A stretch of DNA of 64,000 nucleotides, taken from NCBI RefSeq assembly GCF_904848665.1, contig NZ_CAJHCQ010000005.1:310001-374000 (forward strand), read 5' to 3'. The position numbers and the translations under genes were made by a program. Shown here piece by piece: positions 32,493-40,592 of the stretch; the first letter of the stretch is position 1, and each line of letters opens with the position of its first letter. This stretch comes from Paraburkholderia hiiakae. Its GTDB lineage: Bacteria; Pseudomonadota; Gammaproteobacteria; Burkholderiales; Burkholderiaceae. Under the pieces are notes generated by a model. The model had not been told where the DNA came from, made no database searches, and saw nothing but the letters and a program-made list of their open reading frames with translations.

Positions 32493-32521
32493 ATTATAGC
32501 TGAAGGGTCCAGGCCGCCAAA
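32493..32521 (-). promoter_or_regulatory. Candidate sigma-70 promoter of the LuxR-type gene
   Basis: On the minus strand a perfect -10 box TATAAT lies at 32498-32493, with TTGGCG about 16 bases upstream as a partial -35. A transcript from here would have a leader of about 20 bases before the ATG at 32465. Confidence 0.55.
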
Positions 32522-32523
32522 AA

Positions 32524-32572
32524 TGCCCGAATCGGGCAGCAAAACACCGCTTGCCCCCCCTGAGGGGGGGCA
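32524..32572. repeat. Two adjacent GC-rich inverted repeats in the LuxR/cupin divergent region
   Basis: TGCCCGA-A-TCGGGCA occupies 32524-32538. A second, TGCCCCCCC-TGA-GGGGGGGCA, occupies 32552-32572. On the minus strand the first is followed directly by TTTTT, like an intrinsic terminator, although no minus-strand gene lies behind it. The second resembles palindromes at 11365 and 12855. Confidence 0.7.
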
Positions 32573-32635
32573 TACCGCGGCCGCGCCAGTCGGTAACTTT
32601 GGCGTCACTCAATCAATCAACTGGAAGCCAGGCAA

Positions 32636-32980
32636 ATGAGCAAACTGATTCAGGACATCGTGCCGCTGGGCGCCGGCATCGGCGAATTCACCAAGCTGGA
32701 ATACGGCATGGATGAAAGCGACTGGCGCGCAACCGTCGGCAAGAATAACAACTACGTGATCGGCTGGTGGGAAGGCAAAATCGGCGCGGTGGACTTTCCG
32801 GCCACGACCGCCGACGAGGCGGTGTGGCTCGTGGAAGGCAAGATCGCCCTGACCGACGCGAACGGTGGCCGCAAGGAATTCGCGGCGGGCCAGGGTTACC
32901 TCCTGCCCGCAGGCTTTGCGGGCCGTTGGGAAACCCTCGAGGACGCGAAGAAGTTCTACGTCGTGCTCGAACAGGCCTAA
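32636..32980 (+). CDS. Cupin-domain protein
   Basis: A 114-residue single-domain cupin. GWWEGKIGAVDFPATTADEAVWLVEGKIALTD matches the first cupin motif with a reduced metal set (few histidines), and GYLLPAGFAGRWETLEDAKKFYVV the second. This type is annotated as a cupin of the (S)-ureidoglycine-like group and may not bind metal. It is the first gene on the plus strand of the guanidino/polyamine locus and is closed by a strong terminator, though read-through to the FAD oxidase is possible. Its function there is unknown. Confidence 0.85.
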   Translation: MSKLIQDIVPLGAGIGEFTKLEYGMDESDWRATVGKNNNYVIGWWEGKIGAVDFPATTADEAVWLVEGKIALTDANGGRKEFAAGQGYLLPAGFAGRWETLEDAKKFYVVLEQA

Positions 32981-32991
32981 GGACCCAGGCG

Positions 32992-33021
32992 AGCCGCCTC
33001 CCACGCGAGGCGGCTTTGTTT
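32992..33021 (+). terminator. Intrinsic terminator after the cupin gene
   Basis: AGCCGCCTC at 32992-33000 pairs with GAGGCGGCT at 33007-33015 across a six-base loop, followed by TTGTTT. It begins 12 bases after the cupin stop codon and ends 25 bases before the FAD oxidoreductase start. Confidence 0.85.
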
Positions 33022-33045
33022 ACCCCGATCCATGCAGTGAAGCCA

Positions 33046-34482
33046 ATGATGAGTACCCCTGCAGAAATTGAAGTCGAATCGCGCTCGCCCTTCACGCTCA
33101 GTGTGCAAGAGGCGCTTTCGCGCACGCGGTTCTTTCCGTACTGGCTCGATAACCCCGCCGAACCGCCGACCGAACCCAGGCTCACCGCCGACGTGGAGGC
33201 CGATCTGCTGATCGTCGGCGGCGGATTCACGGGGCTGTGGGCCGCGGTGCAGGCCAGGGAGCAGATGCCGCATCTGAACGTCGTGCTGATCGAGGCGGGC
33301 AAGGTCGCGCACGGTGCTTCGGGCCGTGCGGGCGGCATCATCTCGACTTCGGTGATGCATGGCTTGCCCAACGCCGTACGGGTATTCCCCAACGACATTG
33401 CGCAGCTCGAAGCATTCGGCCATCACAATCTCGACGGCTTCGAGGAAACGCTCAAGCGCTACGGCATCGACGCCGACATCGAATGGAATGGCGAGATGAC
33501 CGTCGCGGTCGATCCCGAGCATATCGAGCATTTGCAAGGCGATTACGAGCTTCACACACGCTACGGGCACGATGTCGTTCTGCTCGATGGCGAAGCGACG
33601 CGCGAACAGCTGGACTCGCCGTTGTTCGCGGGCGCACTGTGGTCGCGCAATCGCAGCGGGATCGTGCATCCGGCCAAGCTTGCGTGGGGTCTGAAGCGCG
33701 CGGCGCTTTCGCTCGGCGTGAAGCTTTACGAGCACACACCGCTCATCGATGTCATCGACGAAGGCCAGACCGTGTATGTGAGGACGCCCGAGGGCAGCGT
33801 GCGCGCGCCGCGCGTGGTGTTCGGCAGCGGCACGGCGAAGGTTGGCATTCCTGATATCAATCGGCGCGTGCTGCAGGTGCGCGATCATGTGCTCGCCACC
33901 GAACCGCTCACCGACGAGCAACTCGCGCGTATCGGCTGGAAGAATCGCCAGGGCATTTACGACACGCGCACGCAACTCAATTATTTCCGCCTCACGAAGA
34001 ACAACAACATCATCTTCGGCGGTCTTGTGAGCTATCACTTCGACGGCGACCCGAACCCGCCGCAGGACGAGAAGGCCGAGACCTACTATCGGCTCGCTCA
34101 GGCGTTCTACCGCACCTTCCCGCAGCTTGCCGACGTGCGTTTCTCGCATGCGTGGGGCGGCCCGATCGACTACTGCTCGCGCGGCTCCGTGTTCGCGAAG
34201 CGCTATCTGAACGACAAGGCCGTTTTCGTGGCGGGTTACACGGGCTTTGGCGTAGCGGCGAGCCGCTTCGGCGCCTTCATGGGCCTGAACATCCTGTTCG
34301 ATCGCAACAGCCCCGAGCGTGCGCTCGATATCGCCAACCAGAGTCCCACTTATATCCCGCCAGAGCCGGTGCGCTGGCTCGCCGCCAAGGTCACGTTCCA
34401 TGCATTCGACGGCGCCGACGCCGAAGGCGGCTGGAAGCGCGCGTGGATCAAGGGTATCAAGGCGATGGGCTTCCCGATGTGA
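33046..34482 (+). CDS. FAD-dependent oxidoreductase of the glycine/D-amino-acid or gamma-glutamylputrescine oxidase type
   Basis: A 478-residue DAO-family flavoprotein. The FAD-binding loop is ADLLIVGGGFTGLWAAVQARE (near residue 48-70), followed by the ASGRAGGI segment typical of the PuuB (gamma-glutamylputrescine oxidase) branch, and the C-terminal FAD-contacting FVAGYTGFGVA. It should oxidise an amine or amino acid, passing electrons to oxygen or a carrier. The start at 33046 (MMSTPAEIE) is chosen because earlier frame sequence runs through the terminator region. Its place beside the ureohydrolase and aldehyde dehydrogenase suggests a guanidino-amine or putrescine-type substrate; the C-terminal extension after NILFDRNSPERALDI is common in this branch. 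Confidence 0.87.
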   Translation: MMSTPAEIEVESRSPFTLSVQEALSRTRFFPYWLDNPAEPPTEPRLTADVEADLLIVGGGFTGLWAAVQAREQMPHLNVVLIEAGKVAHGASGRAGGIISTSVMHGLPNAVRVFPNDIAQLEAFGHHNLDGFEETLKRYGIDADIEWNGEMTVAVDPEHIEHLQGDYELHTRYGHDVVLLDGEATREQLDSPLFAGALWSRNRSGIVHPAKLAWGLKRAALSLGVKLYEHTPLIDVIDEGQTVYVRTPEGSVRAPRVVFGSGTAKVGIPDINRRVLQVRDHVLATEPLTDEQLARIGWKNRQGIYDTRTQLNYFRLTKNNNIIFGGLVSYHFDGDPNPPQDEKAETYYRLAQAFYRTFPQLADVRFSHAWGGPIDYCSRGSVFAKRYLNDKAVFVAGYTGFGVAASRFGAFMGLNILFDRNSPERALDIANQSPTYIPPEPVRWLAAKVTFHAFDGADAEGGWKRAWIKGIKAMGFPM

Positions 34483-34494
34483 GTGTATAGCGCC

Positions 34495-35424
34495 ATGTTC
34501 TCCAATACCTCCGATCTCGACCTGCGGCTCATCCGCGTCTTCCTCGCCGTGGTGGATGCGCGCGGCATCACCGCGGCCGAAGCGACGCTAGGCGTGCGGC
34601 AATCCACCATCAGCACGCAGCTCTCGGCGCTCGAGGCCCGCGTGGGCTTCAAGCTCTGCGAGCGCGGGCGCGGCGGCTTTCGCCTCACCTCGAAGGGCGA
34701 ACGCTTCGTGCCCTCGGCGCGCGCGCTCGTTGCGGCCACAACCGATTTCGTTGCGCGCGTACGCGATATCGACCGCAAGCTCGTCGGCACGCTTGGCATT
34801 GGTCTCATCGGGCAGGCTTCGCATGTCGAGAATGCGCGGCTCGCGGAAGCGATCGGCGCATTTCGCAAACGAGACCAGGCCGTGCGCTTCACGATGAAGG
34901 TCGTGGCGCCCCAGGAACTCGAAGAAAGTCTCGTCAACAACCAGCTCGACATTGCGATCGGTTATTTCTGGCATCGCGTGGCGGGTCTCGATTACACCGA
35001 ACTGTTCAGCGAGCGCCAGGTGCTGTGCTGCGGGCGAGGGCATGCGCTTTTCCATAGTGCGCCGCACGTCAACGTGGACGATCTGCGCGAGCACGACTGG
35101 GTCTGGCGCAGCTATCCGATACCGGAGGAGCTTGCAGGTATCGGCGACCGCCAGGTCACGGCGATCGCCGACAGCATCGACGCGGCCACGGTCCTGATCC
35201 TCTCGGGCAGCCATATCGGCTATCTGCCCGCGCATCACGCCGAGCCGTTCGAGCAGCGCGGGCTCATCCGGGCGCTTGGGCGCGCGACGTTCGGCTTCGA
35301 CGTGCCGATGCATCTGGCCGTCAAGCGCAGTGCCGCGGAAAAGCCCATCGTGCGCGCGTTCTGCGACGATCTGCTGGGCGTCTATGGGCAGCAAGCCGCC
35401 GTGCCCGAATCGCTGGTCGAATGA
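34495..35424 (+). CDS. LysR family transcriptional regulator
   Basis: A 309-residue LysR protein. The helix-turn-helix is LRLIRVFLAVVDARGITAAEATLGVRQSTISTQLSALE and the effector domain begins around GTLGIGLIGQASH. I use the ATG at 34495; a GTG at 34483 would add four residues. It starts 12 bases after the FAD oxidoreductase on the same strand, so the two are likely co-transcribed, and precedes an NCS1 permease gene. With the LuxR-type protein it is the second regulator in the locus. Confidence 0.92.
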   Translation: MFSNTSDLDLRLIRVFLAVVDARGITAAEATLGVRQSTISTQLSALEARVGFKLCERGRGGFRLTSKGERFVPSARALVAATTDFVARVRDIDRKLVGTLGIGLIGQASHVENARLAEAIGAFRKRDQAVRFTMKVVAPQELEESLVNNQLDIAIGYFWHRVAGLDYTELFSERQVLCCGRGHALFHSAPHVNVDDLREHDWVWRSYPIPEELAGIGDRQVTAIADSIDAATVLILSGSHIGYLPAHHAEPFEQRGLIRALGRATFGFDVPMHLAVKRSAAEKPIVRAFCDDLLGVYGQQAAVPESLVE

Positions 35425-35537
35425 AAGAAGCGGCGCGCGCCATACATTGGCTGCGCATGATGTGAACGTATGGAATGCAGAATAATTAGCCCGCTGCGAT
35501 CGATTAAAGTGGGCGAGAGACGTTGATAGTGCGTTGA

Positions 35538-35561
35538 CCGGTTGCTTGCATGAACAACCGG
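35538..35561. promoter_or_regulatory. Inverted repeat upstream of the NCS1 permease
   Basis: CCGGTTG at 35538-35544 is the perfect inverse of CAACCGG at 35555-35561, separated by ten bases. It lies just before the ribosome site (AAGGAGTG at 35571) of the permease gene and could be an operator or a leader hairpin affecting translation. Confidence 0.4.
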
Positions 35562-35585
35562 ATCAGCGCGGCAAGGAGTGAGACA

Positions 35586-37154
35586 ATGAGCGACAACAGC
35601 ATTACCCAGATCGAAACATTCGGTTTCGAACGCATTCCCGATGCATCGCGCTACGCGCGGCCCATCGATCTTTTCAGGCTGCTGTTCGGCGGCTGCAATA
35701 CCTTCTCCACATCGGTACTGGGCAGTTTTCCGGTGCTGGTGGGCCTTTCGTTCAAGGCAGGCGTGTGGTCCATCTTGCTTGGCGTGCTGGCCGGCACCTG
35801 CATTCTCGCGCCCATGAGCCTGTTTGGTCCGCGCAACGGCACGAGCGATCCGGTTTCGTCGGGTGCGCACTTCGGCATACATGGGCGGATCGTGGGCTCG
35901 TTCCTCGCGCTGCTTACGTCGATCGCGTTCTTCGCGCTCGCCGTATGGAGTTCTGGCGATGCACTCGTCGGCGGCGCGCACGACATGGTCGGCGTGCCGG
36001 TCAACACCTGGACGCTCGGCACGGCCTACATGGTGTTCGCCGTGCTCGTGGTGGTGGTGTGCATCTACGGCTTTCGCTTCATGCTGTGGGTGAACAAGAT
36101 TGCCGTGTGGGCCGCGAGTCTCATGTTCGTGGTGGGCGCCTTCGCGTTCGCGGGCGCGTTCGATCCGGGCTACGCCGGCACGTTGCACGAGGGCGGCGCG
36201 GGCTTCTGGGTGGCGTTCGTGAGCGCCGTGCTCGTTGCGTTGAGCAATCCGGTGTCGTTCGCCTCGACACTCGGCGACTGGGCGCGCTACATTCCGCAGC
36301 ACACGCCGCGCCGCCGCGTGATGGGCGCTGTATTCGCCGCGCAGATCGCCACGTTCGTGCCGTTCTTCTTCGGCCTCGTCACCGCCACGCTCATCGCGAC
36401 GAAGGCGCCGAGCTATATCGCGTCGAACGATTATGTGGGTGGGCTGCTGGCCGTATCGCCGCGCTGGTTCCTGCTGCCTACGTGCCTCATTGCGATTATC
36501 GGCGGCATGTCGACGGGCACGACCGCGCTGTACGGTACCGGCCTCGACATGTCGAGCATGTTCCCGAGGCTCCTGAACCGCGTGCGCGCGACCATGCTGA
36601 TCGGCACGCTGGCTATCGGCTTCATCTTCGTCGGCCGCTTCGCGTTCAATCTCGTGGAAAGCGTCTCGACGTTCTCCACGCTGATCTGCACGTTCAGCTG
36701 CCCGTGGATGGCGATCATGGTGATCGGCTTCATCACGCGCCGCGGTCACTATCTTGCCGACGATCTCCAGGTCTTCAATCGTGGCGGCCGCGGCGGGCAC
36801 TACTGGTTCACGCACGGCTGGAATCTGCGCGCGATGGGCGCCTGGTTGCCGGCGGCGTTCCTGGGTCTTGCGTTCGTGAATCTGCCGGGGCAATTCGTCG
36901 GTCCGCTTGGATCGCTGGCGGGTGGCCTCGATCTGAGCGTACCGGTATCGCTGGCGGTGGGCGGCATGATCTATGTCGTACTGCTCACGATCTTCCCCGA
37001 GCCGGATGCCGTGTATGGCCGGGAAGGGCGCCGCTTCGTGCGCGGCGGCGCGCGCGGGCAAGCCGTTACGCCGGTGCATGCGCCACGCATGCGCGAAGAG
37101 CAGACTGCTAACGCGGTGCGTGAACTGCAACGCAGCCCCGAGTATGCAGAATAA
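35586..37154 (+). CDS. NCS1-family (purine-cytosine permease-like) transporter
   Basis: A 522-residue polytopic membrane protein with about twelve hydrophobic segments. The family pattern is seen in LFRLLFGGCNTFSTSVLGSF near the start, PVSFASTLGDWARYIP around the middle, and GGMSTGTTALYGTGLDMSS, followed by the last helices. It should be a proton- or sodium-coupled importer of a small nitrogen compound. The ATG at 35586 has AAGGAGTGAG upstream; an ATG 36 bases earlier has no such site. Next to a LysR gene and the guanidino/polyamine enzymes, a guanidino acid or purine-like substrate is plausible, but the sequence does not settle it. Confidence 0.87.
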   Translation: MSDNSITQIETFGFERIPDASRYARPIDLFRLLFGGCNTFSTSVLGSFPVLVGLSFKAGVWSILLGVLAGTCILAPMSLFGPRNGTSDPVSSGAHFGIHGRIVGSFLALLTSIAFFALAVWSSGDALVGGAHDMVGVPVNTWTLGTAYMVFAVLVVVVCIYGFRFMLWVNKIAVWAASLMFVVGAFAFAGAFDPGYAGTLHEGGAGFWVAFVSAVLVALSNPVSFASTLGDWARYIPQHTPRRRVMGAVFAAQIATFVPFFFGLVTATLIATKAPSYIASNDYVGGLLAVSPRWFLLPTCLIAIIGGMSTGTTALYGTGLDMSSMFPRLLNRVRATMLIGTLAIGFIFVGRFAFNLVESVSTFSTLICTFSCPWMAIMVIGFITRRGHYLADDLQVFNRGGRGGHYWFTHGWNLRAMGAWLPAAFLGLAFVNLPGQFVGPLGSLAGGLDLSVPVSLAVGGMIYVVLLTIFPEPDAVYGREGRRFVRGGARGQAVTPVHAPRMREEQTANAVRELQRSPEYAE

Positions 37155-37242
37155 GTCTATAAGCACGGGTCGCAACGCCGGTGGCCGTTGCGCTCAGACG
37201 GGGTAAGATCACGGCTTTTGCGCACCGCGCAAGGAGGCGATC

Positions 37243-38415
37243 TTGCTTCGTTCACTCGCAAGGGTCTGTGCCGGCGCTCTGCTCGTAGCCGTCACCCTGA
37301 ACCGTCCCGCCATTGGCGCAGAAGCCGCCACCGGCAGCGACGCACAAATACGCGAAGCTGCGCTCGCGTTCATGCGCGAGAACGGTATTCCCGGTCTCGC
37401 GATTGGGGTCGCCGTGAACGGCACGGAGCGCTTCTACAACTTCGGCGTCGCTTCGAAGGAAACGGGCGAGCCCGTCACAAACGAAACGCTCTTCGAACTC
37501 GGGTCGATGAGCAAGACCTTCGCCGCCACCCTCGCCGGTTGGGCACAAGTGAACGGCAAGCTCGCGCTCGATGCGCCAGTGAGCCGCTATCTGCCCGACA
37601 TGCGCGGCACGCCGTTCGGCGCGCTTACGCTCATCAATCTCGGCACGCACACGGGCGGCGGCTTCCCGCTGCAGGTGCCCGACGAAGTCACGAACGACGC
37701 ACAGTTGATGGCGTGGCTCAAGGCATGGCGCCCGCGCTATCCGGCGGGCACGCAGCGCACCTATGCGAACCCGAGCATCGGCATGTTCGCGCGCATCACG
37801 GCGCAGCAGCTTGGCATGAGCTACGCGGATGCCGTGGAGAAAACGCTCTTTCCGAAGCTAGGGCTCGCGCACACGTTCGTTCGCGTGCCCGCCGCTCAGC
37901 GTGCGGCCTATGCGCAGGGCTACAACAAGAAGGATATGCCGGTGCGCCTGAACCCCGGCGTGCTCGGCGACGAAGCCTACGGCGTGAAATCGGATACGCG
38001 CGACATGCTGCGCTTTCTCGAAGCGAACATGGGCGAGGTCGAAGTGGAGCCGGAATTGCAGCGCGCGCTGGAGGCCACGCATGTGGGATATTTCCGCGCG
38101 GGCCCGTTCATTCAGAACCTGGTATGGGAGCAGTACGCGCAGCCGGTGAGCCTGAATGATCTCGTGCAAGGCAACGCGAACCACATGGTGCTGGAGGACA
38201 ACCCGGCCACGGCGTTGGTCCCGCCGCTACCGCCGCAGCCGGATGCGTTGCTCGGCAAGACGGGCGCGACCAACGGTTTTGGCGGCTATCTCGCGTTCGA
38301 GCCCGCGCGCAAGACGGCAATCGTCATTCTCGCCAACCGCAATCACCCCACCGAATCGCGCGTGCGGTTCGCGTATCGCGTGCTGGAACTGGTGCAGGGC
38401 GCGCCTGCGCAGTGA
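37243..38415 (+). CDS. Class C beta-lactamase (AmpC-type) homologue
   Basis: A 390-residue exported serine hydrolase. The signal peptide is MLRSLARVCAGALLVAVTLNRPAIGAEA. The nucleophile motif SMSK (GSMSKTFAATLAG), the YAN motif in TYANPSIG, and the KTG motif in LLGKTGATNGFGGY give the full class C beta-lactamase set, and the length is standard. It could be a true AmpC or a related penicillin-binding hydrolase; no ampR gene lies next to it. The start is a TTG at 37243 with AAGGAGG five bases upstream, the only good ribosome site here; TTG starts usually lower expression. Confidence 0.9.
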   Translation: MLRSLARVCAGALLVAVTLNRPAIGAEAATGSDAQIREAALAFMRENGIPGLAIGVAVNGTERFYNFGVASKETGEPVTNETLFELGSMSKTFAATLAGWAQVNGKLALDAPVSRYLPDMRGTPFGALTLINLGTHTGGGFPLQVPDEVTNDAQLMAWLKAWRPRYPAGTQRTYANPSIGMFARITAQQLGMSYADAVEKTLFPKLGLAHTFVRVPAAQRAAYAQGYNKKDMPVRLNPGVLGDEAYGVKSDTRDMLRFLEANMGEVEVEPELQRALEATHVGYFRAGPFIQNLVWEQYAQPVSLNDLVQGNANHMVLEDNPATALVPPLPPQPDALLGKTGATNGFGGYLAFEPARKTAIVILANRNHPTESRVRFAYRVLELVQGAPAQ

Positions 38416-38444
38416 TCGCAGTGATCGGTGGTGAGCGTGCGGCC

Positions 38445-39845
38445 TCAGGCCGAATCGCTCGTCGCCTGGGCGACTCTGCTGGCGGGCGTATTCGTATTGA
38501 CCGCCGGCCCATCGTGGGGAGGTAGCCCGCTCACCGCCGCTGTGAGCCCGCGACCGCCCGGGTTGTTGCGCAGCGTGAACGTCAGGCCTTGACGCTGTGC
38601 GATGCGCGCCACGATCGAAAGGCCAAGGCCGCTGCCCGTGCCCTGGGCATGATCGCCGCGAAAGAAGCGGTCGAGCACGCGTTCGAGATCGCCTTCGGGA
38701 ATTCCGGGCCCGTTATCGATGACTTCGAAGCCGAGCGTGTCCTGCGAGCGCGTGAGCACGAGATCGATCTTGCCGCCGGCTGGCGTGTAGCGGATCGCGT
38801 TGTCGAGCAGGTTGTTCAGCAGGGTGTTCAGGCCGTGCGCGTCGGCGCTTACGTTACAGATGCACTCGGCCGTAACCGGCGGCCGTGACTCCAGGCCGAG
38901 GTCGATGCCTTTTTCCTCCGCGAGCAGCGAGAAGTCGCCGATGGCCTGTTCGCCCAGCCGCCGCAGGCTCACGGTCGTGGCGGGCGCGCTCGCCTGCGCA
39001 TCTTCGCGCGCGAGCGTGAGCAGTTGCTGCACGAGGCGTATCGTCCGGTTCAGGCGTGTCTGCATGCGCTCGAGCGTGCGCGGCTCGCCGTTCAGCGTGC
39101 CGTCGTGCAGCGCCGCCTGCCATTGCAGCTTGAGCGCGGCGAGCGGCGAGCGCAGTTCGTGCGCAGCGTCGGCGATGAAGGTGCGCTGTGCTTGCGAGGC
39201 CGTATTCAAACGGTCCAGCAGATCGTTGAGCGCGACGACGAGCGGCCGCAGTTCGACCGGCACCGAACCATCGAGGCGCAACGGCTGCAGCGCATGCGCC
39301 GAGCGCGACGCGAGCAGCGCCGATAGCGCACGCACCGGCGCGAGCCCGCGCGTCACCACGAACAGCACGAGCACGATGGCCACCGGCACGAGCAGTGCGA
39401 GCGGCCACAACGTATGCAGCGCGAGGTGCAGCGCCAGCCCATCGCGCACGGAAATGGGTTGCGCGACCTGAACGAAGCGCTCGGGCTGCGCGATGCCGTA
39501 CACGCGCCAATGCACCTCGTCGTCCTCGATCGTGCGAAAGCCGGCGGCCTGGCGCGGTAATACAGGCGTTTCCTGCGAGCGGTAAATCAGCTTGCCGTCG
39601 CGGTCCCAGATCTGGATGAGAATGCGGTCGTCGGCGATTTCGTCGAAGCCGGGACCGGACTGTTCGACCTCGCGCGCCGTCGCGACGTTCGCGGGCATGG
39701 AAAGCGCCACGGCATGCAGTTCGTAGTCGAACAGCTCGCCCGCTTCGTCGCGCGCAGTGTGAAAAATGCCGAAGCCCGCCACCACGGAAGCGGCCGCGAA
39801 ACCGCAGATGAGCCAGCCCAGCAGGCGGCGGCGGATGGAGTTCAT
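38445..39845 (-). CDS. Sensor histidine kinase (QseC/PmrB-like)
   Basis: A 466-residue sensor. The N-terminal transmembrane helix (LLGWLICGFAAASVVAGFGIF) is followed by a periplasmic domain of about 120 residues and a second helix (LWPLALLVPVAIVLVLFVV), a HAMP-like region, the phospho-acceptor histidine in FIADAAHELRSPL, and the ATPase motifs N (LLNNLLDNAIRY), G1 (DNGPGIP) and G2 (GTGSGLGLSIV). The start ATG overlaps the response-regulator stop by four bases, so the pair is translationally coupled. The C-terminal tail beyond AAVSGLPPHDG is not conserved. The input signal is unknown. Confidence 0.92.
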   Translation of the reverse strand: MNSIRRRLLGWLICGFAAASVVAGFGIFHTARDEAGELFDYELHAVALSMPANVATAREVEQSGPGFDEIADDRILIQIWDRDGKLIYRSQETPVLPRQAAGFRTIEDDEVHWRVYGIAQPERFVQVAQPISVRDGLALHLALHTLWPLALLVPVAIVLVLFVVTRGLAPVRALSALLASRSAHALQPLRLDGSVPVELRPLVVALNDLLDRLNTASQAQRTFIADAAHELRSPLAALKLQWQAALHDGTLNGEPRTLERMQTRLNRTIRLVQQLLTLAREDAQASAPATTVSLRRLGEQAIGDFSLLAEEKGIDLGLESRPPVTAECICNVSADAHGLNTLLNNLLDNAIRYTPAGGKIDLVLTRSQDTLGFEVIDNGPGIPEGDLERVLDRFFRGDHAQGTGSGLGLSIVARIAQRQGLTFTLRNNPGGRGLTAAVSGLPPHDGPAVNTNTPASRVAQATSDSA

Positions 39846-40504
39846 TCCGGTCTCTTGAGCCGGTAGCCCACGCCGCGCACGGTCACGATCTGGTCGGTGC
39901 CGATCTTGCGGCGCAAGCTGTGCACGTGCACCTCGATCGCGTTGCTGCCGACTTCCTCGCCCCAGCCGTACATGCGCTCTTCGAGCTCGGCCTTCGTGAA
40001 TACGCGCGCGGGCTGTTCGATGAGCACGCGCAGCAGCGCGAATTCGCGTGGCACCAGCGCGACGCTCTCGCCGTCTTTCGTGACCTCGTGCGCGGCGGGG
40101 TCGAGCGAGAGGCCACTGTGCGTGTAGACCGGCTGCTTCTGGCCCGTGCGGCGGCGTAGCATGGCGCGCGTGCGGGCGGCCAGCTCGTCGAGATCGAAGG
40201 GCTTGATCAGGTAGTCGTCGGCGCCGGCGTCGAGCCCGGCGATGCGGTCCGTGACCGAATCGCGCGCGGTCAGGATCAGCACGGCCGCCTCTCCGCCCTT
40301 GCGGCGATAGCCATTGAGCACCTCGATACCGTCCTTCTTCGGCAACCCGAGATCGAGCAGCACGAGGTCGTACACGTCGTTGTCGAGCGAAAGCTCGGCT
40401 TCCCGCCCGTCGCGCGCCCAGTCGACGGCATGACCCTCGCGGCGCATCGAGTCGAGCACCGTTTCGGCAATCATTTCGTCGTCTTCCACCAGCAACAGGC
40501 GCAT
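39842..40504 (-). CDS. OmpR-family response regulator (QseB/PmrA-like)
   Basis: A 220-residue two-domain regulator. The receiver has the acidic pocket LVEDDEM, the phospho-accepting Asp51 in LLDLGLPKKDG, and the conserved lysine in LIKPFDLDEL. The C-terminal winged helix shows the OmpR pattern (VPREFALLRVLIEQPARVFTKAELEE…VHVHSLRRKIG…VRGVGYRL). The ATG at 40504 follows AGGGGAGCG; a longer frame would add a 13-residue leader. It is the first gene of the two-component operon. Confidence 0.94.
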   Translation of the reverse strand: MRLLLVEDDEMIAETVLDSMRREGHAVDWARDGREAELSLDNDVYDLVLLDLGLPKKDGIEVLNGYRRKGGEAAVLILTARDSVTDRIAGLDAGADDYLIKPFDLDELAARTRAMLRRRTGQKQPVYTHSGLSLDPAAHEVTKDGESVALVPREFALLRVLIEQPARVFTKAELEERMYGWGEEVGSNAIEVHVHSLRRKIGTDQIVTVRGVGYRLKRPE

Positions 40505-40592
40505 CGCTCGCTCCCCTAATTTCAGCCTTACATTGTCGCTCATCCCGGCTTAACCGGTGCTTAAGCGGCACGCTGAGGGGAGGGCCTGGCAA

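Noticed and set aside
38445..40592. Apparent 715-residue histidine kinase fused to upstream sequence
   Set aside because: The upstream part runs through the response regulator in another frame; the kinase starts properly at 39845 in an ATGA overlap.
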